Below, piece by piece: positions 7,159 through 16,431 of a DNA stretch of 64,000 bases. Positions within the stretch are counted from its first letter, which is position 1. The number at the start of each line of letters is the position of its first letter. The DNA comes from Acidobacteriota bacterium. GTDB lineage: Bacteria; Acidobacteriota; Vicinamibacteria; Marinacidobacterales; Marinacidobacteraceae. The stretch spans positions 21,971-85,970 of the forward strand of contig JAJDVI010000076.1 in NCBI GenBank assembly GCA_022826195.1. The letters are read 5' to 3'. Both the position numbers and the translations under genes were made by a program. The notes beneath the pieces were generated by a model that saw nothing but the letters and a program-made list of their open reading frames with translations, was not told the DNA's origin and ran no database searches.

Positions 7159-9909
7159 ATGCCGTCCACCGTAAGGGTCAGCGACCTCGCCAAAGAGGTC
7201 GGCATGGAGCCGGGCGAGCTCCTCCGGGTTCTCCAGACGGACTTCAGTCTGCGGGTCCGGACCGTCTCGTCCTCCATCCGGGACAGTGACGCCCGGAAGG
7301 TCAGGAACCGGCTTCGCCTGCAGCAGCGGCGGGCATCGCGTCCCGACCGTCGCCTGCAGGCGGAGGCCAACATCCGGCGCGCCGCCGAGCAGCGCCGTCT
7401 GCGGGAGGCGGCCGAGGCGAAAGCCCGCGGCGAAGCCGAGCGGAAGGCGCGGGAGGAGGCCGAGGCGAAGGCCAGGGAAGAAGCCGAAGCGAAGGCGCGA
7501 GCCGAGGCGGAAGAGGAGGCCGCGCGGCTCGCGGCCGCGGCCGAGCAGCGCGCCGAGGAAGCGCGTCGCGCCGAGGCGGCCGCCCGGGGCGCCGCTCCCG
7601 AACCCGAACCCGAGGCGGCCCCGGAACCCGCCAAGCCGCCGAAAGAGAAGGCGAAAGAGAAGAAGGCGGCTCCCGCGGCCGCTCCGGAGGCCGGCGAAGG
7701 AAAGGACCGTCGCGGGGAGAGCGAAGCCGGCGCTGGAACGGCGGGAGCGCCCGCCCGGCCCGAGCGCATGGCGGCGGCTGCCGCGAAACCCGCCGAAACG
7801 GCGTCCCCCGGCCCTCCGCGCCGAATCGAAACGAGGATCATCGCGTCCACCGCGAGCCCCGCCGAATTCCGGCCCGGAGCCACCGATCGCAAGATCGTGC
7901 CCGCCGTGACCCGGCCGGCCCGGCGGGCCACGCCCCCGCGCATCCGGGCGACGCCGCCGCCGCTCAGGAGGACGCCGTCGGCGCCCCCCAAGGCCCAGCG
8001 TCCCGCTCCGGGCCGGCGGTCCAAGGGGCGGAGGCGTCAGGCGCCGGCCGAGACCCCCGAGGTCCTCGAGGGATTCGACAGCCCGCTGCCGCCCGGGTTG
8101 CGCCAGGCGGTGACCCGGGAATACCGGACCACCGCTTCGGTCGCGCTGAGCGACGGAATCACCGTGAAGGGTCTCGCGGAAGCGATGAGCATCCCGACCG
8201 TCGAGGTGATCAAGGCGTTGCTCCTCCAGCACGGAGTGGCGGCGTCGATCAACCAGCCGCTCGATACGGAGATCGCCACCAAGCTGGTCCGGCACTACGG
8301 GGGAACCATCGCCGAGGCCGGGACTGCGGCGGCCGCAACGCCGGCTGACGAGGCGGCCGCGGCCAGCGAGACGAAGGAGGACCAGAAGAAGGAGGATCTG
8401 GTCGAACGGGCTCCAGTGGTCACCGTGATGGGTCATGTGGACCACGGAAAGACGAGCCTCCTCGACGCCATCCGCAGCGCCCGGGTGGTCGACACCGAGG
8501 CGGGCGGCATCACGCAGCACATGAGCGCCTACACGGTGGAAACGAACGGCCACCGGCTCGTCTTCCTGGACACGCCGGGGCACGAGGCCTTCACCAAGAT
8601 GCGGGCGCGCGGCGCCGGCGTCACCGACGTGGTGATCCTGGTGGTGGCTGCCGACGACGGCGTCAAGGAGCAGACGATCGAGGCGCTGAACCACGCCCGC
8701 GCGGCCGGCGTGCCCATCGTGGTGGCGGTGAACAAGATGGACAAGCCGGCGGCCGACCCCGACCTCGTGATGCGGCAGCTGGCGGAGCGTGAGGTGACCC
8801 CGGAGGACTGGGGCGGCGATTCCATCTTCTGCAAGGTCTCCGCGAAGACCCACGACGGGCTCCCGGAACTGCTGCAGTCGGTGCTCGACGTGGCGGAGCT
8901 CGAGGAACCCACCGCAAATCCGCGGGGGCCTGCCCAGGGCGTGGTCCTTGAGGCCCGGAAGGACAAGGGCCGGGGCCCGGTGGCCCAGTTCCTGGTTCAG
9001 GAGGGCACCCTGTCCGTCGGCGACACCGTGAGCGCCGGCGCGGCCTGGGGCAAGGTGCGGGCGCTCCTCGACCAGTCGGGGCGCCGGATGAAGAAGGCGC
9101 CTCCGTCCACGCCCTGCGAGGTGCTCGGGCTCACCGAGGTGCCGGTGGTCGGCGACCCGTTCTCAGCCAGCAAGAAGCCGGCGGAAGCGCGGCGCGCGGC
9201 GGAGGAGAAGAAGGAAGAGACCCGGCTGCAGTTGATCGAGGGACGCCAGCGGCTGAACCTCCAGAACCTGCACGCCCAGATGAGCGGCGGACTGAAGGAA
9301 CTCTCGATCGTGGTGAAGGCGGATGTCGGGGGAACGGTGGAAGCGGTCCGGGACGCGCTGGAACGGTTGTCGACGGAGGACGTCAAGGTCCGGGTGATTC
9401 ACGCCGGAGCGGGCGCGGTCTCGGAAAGCGACGTGAACCTGGCGTCGGCGACCGAGTCGATCATCGTCGCCTTCGGCGTGCGTCCGGATCCCCAGGCGCA
9501 GCGGCTTGCCGAGCGGGAGGAGGTCGAGATTCGCGGACACACGGTCATCTATCACCTCGTCGAGGAGATGGAGAAGGCGCTCGCCGGTCTGCTGGAGCCG
9601 GAAACGGAGATCGTCGAACTCGGGAAGATCGAGGTGCGGCGCACCTTCCAGGTGCCGAGAGTGGGGGTCGTCGCCGGTTCCTACGTCCTCGCGGGCACGG
9701 TCCCGAGGAACTCCCGGGTGCGGTTGGTCCGCGATGGCCGGCTGGTGCACACCGGGCGCATCGGCAGCCTGCGCCGGTTCAAGGAGGACGTGGCCCAGGT
9801 CCGCGAGGGCTTCGAGTGCGGTGTCGGAATCGCCGGCTACAACGACGTGAAGATCGGCGACATCATCGAGGCGTTCCGCGAGGAGCAGGTCAGCGCGGTC
9901 GCCGACTGA
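7159..9909 (+). CDS. infB: Translation initiation factor IF-2
   Basis: GTPase that brings initiator tRNA to the 30S subunit. 916 residues. The N-terminus starts with an IF2N domain (VSDLAKEVGMEPGELLRVLQ), followed by an Ala/Glu/Lys/Arg-rich coiled-coil and linker to about residue 320, and a second IF2N-like segment (ISVALSDGIT-type region near residue 335). The G domain has G1 GHVDHGKTS at residues 425-433, G3 DTPGHEAF and G4 NKMDKP. Domains II-IV follow to the C-terminus. The start lies 3 bases after the nusA stop. Confidence 0.97.
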   Translation: MPSTVRVSDLAKEVGMEPGELLRVLQTDFSLRVRTVSSSIRDSDARKVRNRLRLQQRRASRPDRRLQAEANIRRAAEQRRLREAAEAKARGEAERKAREEAEAKAREEAEAKARAEAEEEAARLAAAAEQRAEEARRAEAAARGAAPEPEPEAAPEPAKPPKEKAKEKKAAPAAAPEAGEGKDRRGESEAGAGTAGAPARPERMAAAAAKPAETASPGPPRRIETRIIASTASPAEFRPGATDRKIVPAVTRPARRATPPRIRATPPPLRRTPSAPPKAQRPAPGRRSKGRRRQAPAETPEVLEGFDSPLPPGLRQAVTREYRTTASVALSDGITVKGLAEAMSIPTVEVIKALLLQHGVAASINQPLDTEIATKLVRHYGGTIAEAGTAAAATPADEAAAASETKEDQKKEDLVERAPVVTVMGHVDHGKTSLLDAIRSARVVDTEAGGITQHMSAYTVETNGHRLVFLDTPGHEAFTKMRARGAGVTDVVILVVAADDGVKEQTIEALNHARAAGVPIVVAVNKMDKPAADPDLVMRQLAEREVTPEDWGGDSIFCKVSAKTHDGLPELLQSVLDVAELEEPTANPRGPAQGVVLEARKDKGRGPVAQFLVQEGTLSVGDTVSAGAAWGKVRALLDQSGRRMKKAPPSTPCEVLGLTEVPVVGDPFSASKKPAEARRAAEEKKEETRLQLIEGRQRLNLQNLHAQMSGGLKELSIVVKADVGGTVEAVRDALERLSTEDVKVRVIHAGAGAVSESDVNLASATESIIVAFGVRPDPQAQRLAEREEVEIRGHTVIYHLVEEMEKALAGLLEPETEIVELGKIEVRRTFQVPRVGVVAGSYVLAGTVPRNSRVRLVRDGRLVHTGRIGSLRRFKEDVAQVREGFECGVGIAGYNDVKIGDIIEAFREEQVSAVAD

Positions 9910-9961
9910 ACCTGGCGCGCCGCTGGCCGCGCGGCCCGGCTCCCGGTAGAAACTTCAAGGC

Positions 9962-10270
9962 GTGACCGGTCCCGGAACGCGGGTGGGACTCCTCCGCATT
10001 ACCCTGCGCCTCCCGTACGCACGGTCGCGGAAGGACCGGCGCAGCGTGGTCCGGTCGCTGTCGGACCGGTTGCGCGCCCGCTGCCTGGTGGCGGTGGCCG
10101 AGACCGGAGACCCGGAGATTTTGCGGGAGGCGGAAATATCCGTGGTCGCCGTCGGCCTCGGAGAACAGGTCGTGAGCGCCCGGCTGGCGACGGCCCGCGA
10201 CATCGCCGTTCGCGCTTACCCTTCGGAGGTGGCGGACACCGCGATCGAGTGGTTGACCGTTCAGGAGTAG
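9962..10270 (+). CDS. YlxP-like protein (DUF503)
   Basis: A 102-residue protein with the DUF503 pattern: GLLRITLRLPYARSRKDRRS, SLSDRLRARCLVAVAETGD, then AEISVVAVG. The family is encoded between infB and rbfA in many bacteria, exactly as here, and is thought to act in ribosome biogenesis, but its biochemical role is not established. It starts at GTG 9962 and ends 4 bases before rbfA. Confidence 0.88.
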   Translation: MTGPGTRVGLLRITLRLPYARSRKDRRSVVRSLSDRLRARCLVAVAETGDPEILREAEISVVAVGLGEQVVSARLATARDIAVRAYPSEVADTAIEWLTVQE

Positions 10271-10274
10271 CTCG

Positions 10275-10700
10275 ATGAGAACCGCGGGAAGACGCGAACG
10301 GGTCGCCGAAGCGATCCGGCGGGAAGTGGCCGGCATCCTGCGGTTCGAACTGTCGGACCCCCGGGTCGGGCGGGCGACGGTGACCCGCGCCGAGTTGACC
10401 GGCGATCTCACCGTGGCCCGGGTCTATGTCTCCGTCTACGGGAGCGATGCCGACCAGAAGGAGACGCTCGCCGTCCTCGGCCGGGCGCGGGGGCGGGTGC
10501 GCACCCTGCTGGGATCACGGATCCGGCTGCGCGCCACTCCGGAGATCCGGTTCGTGTTCGATCCGTCGGTCGAGTTCTCGATCCGCCTGGAGCAGATCCT
10601 CGACCGCGAGCGCGCCGCCGGCGCCCGGACGCCGGGGGAGGAGTCCCGGGAGGGAGATGACCGGGGACCGCCCGTCCCACCGGGGGAGGAGGAGAACTGA
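10275..10700 (+). CDS. rbfA: Ribosome-binding factor A
   Basis: KH-fold factor for 16S rRNA 5'-end maturation and cold adaptation. The N-terminus (RERVAEAIRREVAGILRFEL) and the core (VARVYVSVYG ... IRLRATPEIRFVFDPS) match RbfA. 141 residues, with an acidic and Gly/Pro-rich C-terminal tail. The stop TGA (10698-10700) overlaps the proposed truB start. Confidence 0.93.
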   Translation: MRTAGRRERVAEAIRREVAGILRFELSDPRVGRATVTRAELTGDLTVARVYVSVYGSDADQKETLAVLGRARGRVRTLLGSRIRLRATPEIRFVFDPSVEFSIRLEQILDRERAAGARTPGEESREGDDRGPPVPPGEEEN

Positions 10701-11647
10701 TTTCCGGACTCCTCCTCGTGGACAAGGACGAGGGACTCAGTTCCTTCGCGGTCGTACGGCGGGTCCGGGCGACGCTCGGCGGGGTCCGGGCCGGTCACGC
10801 CGGCTCCCTCGACCCCTTCGCAACCGGACTGCTGCCCGTCTGCGTGGGCCGGGCTACCCGCCTCGTCCGGTTCGTGGCCGCGGGCGCCAAGCGGTATCGG
10901 GCCCGGGTGTGTTTCGGGCAGGCGACCGATACCGACGACGGCACCGGACAGCCACTGGGCGCTCCCGCGGCCCCTCCGGAATCGTCGGCGATCCTGCGGG
11001 CGCTTCCGGAGTTCCTCGGGGAAATCGACCAGGTCCCGCCCCGCTATTCGGCCAAGCAGGTTGGCGGCCGCCGGGCCTACCGCCTGGCGCGGGCGGGCCG
11101 TCCGGTGCAGTTGGCCCCGAGCCGGGTCCGGGTGGACGAACTCCGGCTCCTCGGTTACGACGGGAAGGTGGCGGAGCTCGCCTGCCAGGTGGGGCCCGGG
11201 ACGTACATCCGCGCCCTCGCCCGAGACCTCGGGGAGCGGCTCGGCGGCGCGGCTCACCTCGCTGCCCTGCGGCGCACCGGAGTGGGACCCTTCGACGTGT
11301 CGGACGCGGCGCGGCTCGACGAACTTCCGGACCGGAACGCCGTCACCGCGCGTCTCCTGGACCCGCTCGCGGCCCTGCGAGGGATTCCGCGACTGGCGGT
11401 ATCGGAGGAGGAGGCCGGGCTCCTCGGGCACGGCCGCCCGCTTCCGTACCGCGGCGCCGGCGAACCCGCGGACGAAGGCGCGGGCCCGGAATCCGGCGCG
11501 GAGGTCCGCTGCGCGGTGGCGGCCCTCGATCTTCCGGCGGGTTCGGGTGACGAGGACGGACTGGCGCTGATTGCCGTGGTTGCGGCAGCGCCGGATGGCT
11601 GGCGCCCGCTCGTGGTCTGGAACACGGGTGGGAGCGGCGGCGCCTGA
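10700..11647 (+). CDS. truB: tRNA pseudouridine(55) synthase TruB (non-ATG start)
   Basis: Forms pseudouridine 55 in tRNA. The catalytic Asp lies in GHAGSLDPFATGLLP near residue 34. The family N-terminus GLLLVDK is encoded upstream of the first conventional start (GTG 10718), which would cut it off. Reading upstream gives CTG 10697 then ATT 10700 directly before SGLLLVDKDEG. The run GGAGGAGGAG (10685-10694) lies just before them. ATT 10700 shares its A with the rbfA stop. The length is 315 residues from ATT. The C-terminal 80 residues form a PUA-like extension with an Ala/Gly/Glu-rich insert. The gene is certain, the exact start is not. Confidence 0.93.
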   Translation: MSGLLLVDKDEGLSSFAVVRRVRATLGGVRAGHAGSLDPFATGLLPVCVGRATRLVRFVAAGAKRYRARVCFGQATDTDDGTGQPLGAPAAPPESSAILRALPEFLGEIDQVPPRYSAKQVGGRRAYRLARAGRPVQLAPSRVRVDELRLLGYDGKVAELACQVGPGTYIRALARDLGERLGGAAHLAALRRTGVGPFDVSDAARLDELPDRNAVTARLLDPLAALRGIPRLAVSEEEAGLLGHGRPLPYRGAGEPADEGAGPESGAEVRCAVAALDLPAGSGDEDGLALIAVVAAAPDGWRPLVVWNTGGSGGA

Positions 11648-11864
11648 GTCCGGCATCGCCGGTCCCCGGACCGGCGCCCGGCGCGTCCCTTCCGGTGTGG
11701 TAAGGTGCGCCGCGAACGACCAGCCGACCCGGGAATTGTGATCACGAAGATCGAGCGTCTTGGCCGGCGGGCACCGAGCCCGGCAGACCGAAGCATTCAT
11801 CAGGCGGCATAGGAAAGACCAGGAGCAGCGCCGGCCCGGCTGGCGGCAACAGGGAAACAGGGAA
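11648..11864 (+). promoter_or_regulatory. rpsO leader region with hairpin and -10 box
   Basis: A 217-base gap between truB and rpsO. A 9-bp perfect stem, CGCCGGTCC / GGACCGGCG with a 2-base loop, spans 11657-11676. TAAGGT at 11701-11706 is a possible -10 that would give a leader of about 150 bases. S15 represses its own mRNA through leader structures in several bacteria, so a long structured leader is plausible, but no known S15 site is recognised here. Confidence 0.35.
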
Positions 11865-12134
11865 TTGGCACTCACACAGACATCACGGCGTGACATCGTC
11901 GAGAAGTACCGGCGGCACGAAACGGACGCCGGTTCACCGGAAGTCCAGGTCGCGCTGCTGACGGCGCGGATCACCGGACTGGCGGACCACTTCAACGATC
12001 ATCGGAAGGACCACGCCTCGCGGCGGGGTCTGCTCCGCATGGTCAGCCGGCGCCGGCGGCTGCTGGACTATCTGCGGCGGGAAGACGTGGAGCGGTATCG
12101 CACCCTGATCACGTCCCTCGGCCTCAGAAAGTAG
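11865..12134 (+). CDS. rpsO: 30S ribosomal protein S15
   Basis: 89 residues, exactly the usual S15 length, when started at TTG 11865 after ACAGGGA. The family blocks [34 protein letters not shown] and the terminal [12 protein letters not shown] are all present. The same frame stays open upstream, but that part is leader sequence. pnp follows, the common rpsO-pnp order. Confidence 0.97.
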   Translation: MALTQTSRRDIVEKYRRHETDAGSPEVQVALLTARITGLADHFNDHRKDHASRRGLLRMVSRRRRLLDYLRREDVERYRTLITSLGLRK

Positions 12135-12227
12135 TTCCCGCGCGCCCACTTGCCGGCAGGCCGCTCAGGCCGCCGAACGCCGTGAACCGGAAGCAGGTTC
12201 CCGGCACCAGAGAAGGAAGAAAACAAG

Positions 12228-14399
12228 TTGATTGAAACGGTACAGACCCGGATCGGCAGCAACGATCTGATTATTGAAACCGGCCGGCTCGCCCGGCAGG
12301 CCGCGGGAGCGGTCACCGTCCGGCTGGGTGACACCGTCGTGCTGGCCGCGGTCACGGCTTCCCGAAGCGACCGGCCCGATGTCGATTTCCTGCCGCTGGC
12401 GGTGGACTATCGGGAGAGCTTCTACGCCGCGGGCCGGATCCCGGGCGGCTTCTTCAAGCGGGAGGGGCGGCCCAACGAGAAGGAAATCCTCACCTGCCGG
12501 CTCATCGATCGCCCGCTGCGCCCGCTGTTCCCGAGCGGCTGGCGGCGCGAGACGCAGGTCACCTGTCTCCTGCTGTCCACGGATCGCGAGAACGATTCCG
12601 ACGTTCTGGCGATTACCGGGGCGGCGGCGGCGCTGGGAATCTCGGATCTCCCCTTCGACACTTCCATCGGCGCGGTGCGCGTGGGTCTGGTGGACGATGA
12701 GTTCGTTCTCTGCCCGACGTTCTCCGACCTGGATCGGTCGGCGCTGAATCTCGTGGTAGCGGGGTCCGAGGACGCCATCGTGATGGTCGAGGCGGGCGCC
12801 GAAGACGTGCCCGAGTCCCGGATGGTGGAGGCGCTCAGCTTCGCCCACGAGGGAATCAAGCGCATCGTCGGCATCCAGCAGGAACTCGTGAGCCGGCTCC
12901 AGCCGAAGAAGCAGGTGGTGGTGGCGAAGGATCCGGATCCCGCCCTGGCCACCGAAATCACGGACGGATTCCGCGAACGGCTGAAGGATGCGTTGCAGAC
13001 GCCGGGCAAGATCGAGGCTTCCCGCGCCGTCGACGAGGTCAAGACCGCCATCGCCGCCAGCCTCGAGGACCGGAGCGACGAAGAGCGCTCCGCGGTCTCC
13101 GGCATCGTCAAGGCGATGGAGGAAGACATCCTCCGCTGCACGATCCTGGAGGAGGGAAAGCGCCTCGACGGACGGGCGTTCGACGAGATCCGCCAGTTGT
13201 CCTGCGACGTTGGCGTCCTGCCCCGGACTCACGGTTCCGCCGTCTTCACCCGCGGCGAGACGCAGGCGCTCGTGGTCACCACCCTGGCGCCGCTCAGCGA
13301 GAGTCAGCGCCTCGACTGGGTGCACGGCTCCGGGGAAAAGCGCTTTCTCCTGCACTACAACTTCCCGGCGTTCTCCGTCGGAGAGGCCCGGATGATGCGG
13401 GGTCCCGGCCGGCGTGAGATCGGGCACGGGGCGCTCGCCGAGCGCGCCCTCCTGCCCGCGATTCCGGGCGAGGACCAGTTCAACTACGCCATCCGGGTGG
13501 TTTCCGACACCCTCGAGTCCAACGGGTCGAGTTCCATGGCCGCGGTGACCGGGGGGTGTCTCTCGCTCATGGATGCCGGCGTGCCGCTCAAGGCTCCCAT
13601 CGCCGGAATCGCGATGGGTCTCATCACCCGGGGCGACGAGTACCGGGTGCTGACCGACATCGCCGGGGCCGAGGACCACTACGGAGACATGGACTTCAAG
13701 GTCGCGGGCACCGCCAACGGGATCACCGCGCTGCAGATGGACATCAAGGTTTCCGGACTGCGGCTCGACATCGTCGGCGACGCGCTCGAGCAGGCGCGGC
13801 GGGCGCGCATCGAGATCCTGAAGGTCATGGCGGCCGAGATTCCCGCTCCCCGGAGCGAAACCTCCCAGTACGCACCGGCGATCCTCACGATGAAGATTCC
13901 CGTGCGGAAGATTCGCGAGGTCATCGGACCCGGCGGCAAGACGATCCGGGCGATCACCGACGAGACCGGAGCGCGGGTGGACGTGTCGGACGACGGCACC
14001 ATCCACATCGCCGGGCTCGACGCGAAGTCGACGGCGCGGGCGAAGGAGCGGATCGAATCCATCGCGGTGAGCCAGCTTCCCGAAGTCGGACGCGACTACC
14101 ACGGAGTCGTGAAGACGATCGTGGACTTCGGCGCCTTCGTGGAGATCCTTCCGGGCACCGACGGCCTGCTTCACATCTCCGAGATCGCGGACCGCCACGT
14201 GAACAGCGTGCGGGACGAGCTCCAGGAGGGTGACGAGGTCGAGGTCCGGGTCATCGAGGTGGACGGCAACGGACGGACGCGCCTTTCCTGCAAGGACATC
14301 ATCCGGGAGCGGGCGGGCCTGCCGCCGTTGCCGCCCCGGCCGCCGCGGCGGCGTGGCGGACGCGATCGCGATCGCGACCGCGGCGACCGGCGACGCTAA
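12228..14399 (+). CDS. pnp: Polyribonucleotide nucleotidyltransferase (PNPase)
   Basis: Phosphorolytic 3'-5' exoribonuclease of the RNA degradosome. 723 residues: two RNase PH-like domains separated by an all-helical linker, then a KH domain (IREVIGPGGKTIRAI) and an S1 domain (DYHGVVKTIVDFGAFVEILPGTDGLLHISEI). The second RNase PH domain has the phosphate-site residues in ESNGSSSMAAV. The start is TTG 12228 after AGAAGGAAG. The C-terminal 25 residues are Arg-rich (RPPRRRGGRDRDRD), like the NusA tail. Confidence 0.97.
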   Translation: MIETVQTRIGSNDLIIETGRLARQAAGAVTVRLGDTVVLAAVTASRSDRPDVDFLPLAVDYRESFYAAGRIPGGFFKREGRPNEKEILTCRLIDRPLRPLFPSGWRRETQVTCLLLSTDRENDSDVLAITGAAAALGISDLPFDTSIGAVRVGLVDDEFVLCPTFSDLDRSALNLVVAGSEDAIVMVEAGAEDVPESRMVEALSFAHEGIKRIVGIQQELVSRLQPKKQVVVAKDPDPALATEITDGFRERLKDALQTPGKIEASRAVDEVKTAIAASLEDRSDEERSAVSGIVKAMEEDILRCTILEEGKRLDGRAFDEIRQLSCDVGVLPRTHGSAVFTRGETQALVVTTLAPLSESQRLDWVHGSGEKRFLLHYNFPAFSVGEARMMRGPGRREIGHGALAERALLPAIPGEDQFNYAIRVVSDTLESNGSSSMAAVTGGCLSLMDAGVPLKAPIAGIAMGLITRGDEYRVLTDIAGAEDHYGDMDFKVAGTANGITALQMDIKVSGLRLDIVGDALEQARRARIEILKVMAAEIPAPRSETSQYAPAILTMKIPVRKIREVIGPGGKTIRAITDETGARVDVSDDGTIHIAGLDAKSTARAKERIESIAVSQLPEVGRDYHGVVKTIVDFGAFVEILPGTDGLLHISEIADRHVNSVRDELQEGDEVEVRVIEVDGNGRTRLSCKDIIRERAGLPPLPPRPPRRRGGRDRDRDRGDRRR

Positions 14400-14407
14400 C
14401 GGGACTC

Positions 14408-14475
14408 GGAGCGCCGGCCTAGGAGCGCCGGCCTCCGGCCGGCATCGCCGAGCGCAGCGAGGCGAAACGCGCGCC
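14408..14475 (+). repeat. Two-hairpin intergenic repeat, type A (pnp-purC gap)
   Basis: A complete copy begins at 14422: GGAGC, the stem GCCGGCC-TCC-GGCCGGC, then GCATC and a second hairpin closed by GCC/GGC, then GAAAC. Directly before it, 14408-14420 repeats the first 13 bases of the unit, so the element is partly duplicated here. Confidence 0.75.
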
Positions 14476-14544
14476 GCCCATCGAGACCAGGCGCAGGCCG
14501 TCGCCGGGCCTGTTTTTCGCCACTCTTCGGGACCCCTTCCTCCG

Positions 14545-14550
14545 TAGAAT
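14545..14550 (+). promoter_or_regulatory. -10 box (TAGAAT) directly before purC
   Basis: TAGAAT ends 6 bases before the purC ATG, so transcription would begin at or within a base or two of the start codon. No Shine-Dalgarno sequence is present. This is the pattern of a leaderless mRNA. Confidence 0.5.
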
Positions 14551-14556
14551 TCCCGG

Positions 14557-15462
14557 ATGGCCGAAGCAGTTCTCACGACCTCGCTCGAGGGTGTCACCCT
14601 CCGTTCCCGCGGCAAGGTCCGCGACATCTACGCCGTCGGCGATCAGCTCCTGCTGGTGACGACGGACCGGGTGTCGGCCTTCGACGTCGTGCTTCCGGAG
14701 GGGATTCCCGAGAAGGGCCGGGTGCTGAACAGCCTGAGCGCGTGGTGGCTGCGGCGGACCGAACACATCGTTCCCAATCACCTGGTGACCGACGACGTCG
14801 ACGAGTACCCCGGCGTGCTGGCGCCGGCGAAGGGAATGCTGGACGGCCGCTCCATGCTGGTGCGCCGGCTGAACCCGATCCCCTTCGAGTGCGTGATGCG
14901 CGGGTTCCTCTACGGGTCAGGCTGGAAGGAGTACGGGCGGGAAGGCAGCGTGTGCGGCATTTCCCTGCCGAGCGGGATGCAGCTCGCCGAGCGTTTCCCC
15001 GAGCCCCTCTTCACGCCGGCGACCAAGGCCGAGGACGGACACGACGAGAACGTGAGCGAGGACTTCATGGCGAACGCGCTGGGCCGGGAGCTGACCACCC
15101 GCCTCCACGAGATCTCCCGGGAGATCTACGCGAGCGGGGTGGAGTGGGCCGCCGAGCGGGGCATCATCATCGCCGACACCAAGTTCGAGTTCGGGCACGA
15201 CGACGACGGGAAGCTGTACGTCATCGACGAGGTCCTGACGCCGGACTCGTCGCGGTTCTGGCCCGCCGACGAATACGCCCCCGGGAAGCTCCAGTCCAGC
15301 TTCGACAAGCAGTACGTCCGCGACTACCTGGAAACGGTCGACTGGAACAAGGAGCCGCCGGCGCCGCATCTGCCCGACAGCATCGTCCGCGGCACGACCG
15401 AGCGTTTCCTCAGCGCCTACCGCCAGATCACCGGTTCCTCCCTGCCGGCTCCGCGCTACTGA
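14557..15462 (+). CDS. purC: SAICAR synthase
   Basis: ATP-dependent ligation of aspartate to CAIR in purine synthesis. 301 residues, the long form of the family. Key motifs: RGKVRDIY near residue 18, TDRVSAFDVVLPEGIPEKG, and DTKFEFGHD, the last being the substrate/ATP-binding DTKxEFG. It stands alone: no other pur gene is adjacent. It is separated from pnp by a repeat element and has its own -10 box. Confidence 0.96.
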   Translation: MAEAVLTTSLEGVTLRSRGKVRDIYAVGDQLLLVTTDRVSAFDVVLPEGIPEKGRVLNSLSAWWLRRTEHIVPNHLVTDDVDEYPGVLAPAKGMLDGRSMLVRRLNPIPFECVMRGFLYGSGWKEYGREGSVCGISLPSGMQLAERFPEPLFTPATKAEDGHDENVSEDFMANALGRELTTRLHEISREIYASGVEWAAERGIIIADTKFEFGHDDDGKLYVIDEVLTPDSSRFWPADEYAPGKLQSSFDKQYVRDYLETVDWNKEPPAPHLPDSIVRGTTERFLSAYRQITGSSLPAPRY

Positions 15463-15478
15463 GCCGCCGCGCGGCGGC
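15463..15478. other. 16-bp perfect palindrome between convergent genes
   Basis: GCCGCCGC followed by its exact complement lies 1 base after the purC stop and 32 bases from the end of the convergent DUF4097 gene. It could act as a bidirectional terminator stem, but has no T-run. Confidence 0.3.
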
Positions 15479-15510
15479 AGTCCGGGCCGGAATCGGGTCG
15501 CCGCCCCGGG

Positions 15511-16431
15511 TCAGTCCCGGTCGGCGAACCTGACCCGGACGGAGCCGTCACCGGTCCGCAGGTGGATGCGGGGCCCCGACCCATCGCCCAGCGTGGCGAG
15601 CGCCAGCGGCCCCTCCCGCTGCCAGTCGGAGACATCGCGGCGGTCATCGGAATCCGGCCGTCCCACGGCCGTCACCACGGCGTCGGTGGTTCGGGGCAGG
15701 GTGAGCCGCACCGGGCCGCTCCCCGTCCGCAGGAACCACTCGCCGGCCGGCGGGGGACCGCCCGCGCGGACGTCGATCTCGATCCGTCCACCGCTCGTCA
15801 CCGCGGTGACCTGTTGCAGTCGTCCCTCGAGTTCGATGCGCCCGTCTCCGCTTTCGGCCCGGACACGCCCCTCGAGGCCCTGCGCCGCGATCCGGCCGTC
15901 CGCGGTGCGCAGCCGGATCGGTGCCGCCGCTGTCCCCGCCGGCGACCGGAGATCGTTGGCGGCAATGCGGCCGGAGGCCGAGGTCGCCCGAACGGGGCCG
16001 GTGAGGCCCTCCAGTTCGATCCTGCCCGAACCGGTCCGGGCGTCCACCGCCGTGCCCCGCGGGACGGCGATCCTCAAGCTGAGAGCGAGTTCTTCCCAGG
16101 GCCGGAAGGTCCCGGCCGTGGCGCTGCGGCCGGTGATCGTCAGCGCGCCCGCATCCGGGTCGCGCTCGAGATCGACCACGAGGGCTTCGAGCGCCGCCTG
16201 GGCGGCCTCCCGGGAAGGCGCCTGGGCGGTTCGCCAGACCTCGATCTCGAAATCGGCGCCGAGGTGTTCCCGGACGATCACCGATCCCCGTTCGAGGCGG
16301 ATCGCGAGTGCGGGGGCCGCGGGCCGGCGGATCGTCTCCATGGACGTCTCGTCGACGCCGGGAAGACAGCCCCACCACAAAACGCCCGGCACCGCCAGGA
16401 CGGCGGCGAGAACGGGAACGGCACGTCTCAC
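15511..16431 (-). CDS. Exported DUF4097-like beta-helix protein (short member)
   Basis: The most likely start is GTG at 16431, overlapping the previous stop (GTGA), giving 306 residues. An N-terminal hydrophobic segment (VPVLAAVLAVPGVLWWGC) serves as signal or anchor; the Cys is suggestive of a lipoprotein but the box is not canonical. The rest consists of recurring strands such as GSGRIELEGL, ASGRIAANDL, ADGRIAAQGL, GDGRIELEGR and SGGRIEIDVR at about 20-residue spacing, the solenoid pattern of DUF4097. Last gene of the six-gene ECF operon. Molecular function unknown. Confidence 0.7.
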   Translation of the reverse strand: MRRAVPVLAAVLAVPGVLWWGCLPGVDETSMETIRRPAAPALAIRLERGSVIVREHLGADFEIEVWRTAQAPSREAAQAALEALVVDLERDPDAGALTITGRSATAGTFRPWEELALSLRIAVPRGTAVDARTGSGRIELEGLTGPVRATSASGRIAANDLRSPAGTAAAPIRLRTADGRIAAQGLEGRVRAESGDGRIELEGRLQQVTAVTSGGRIEIDVRAGGPPPAGEWFLRTGSGPVRLTLPRTTDAVVTAVGRPDSDDRRDVSDWQREGPLALATLGDGSGPRIHLRTGDGSVRVRFADRD

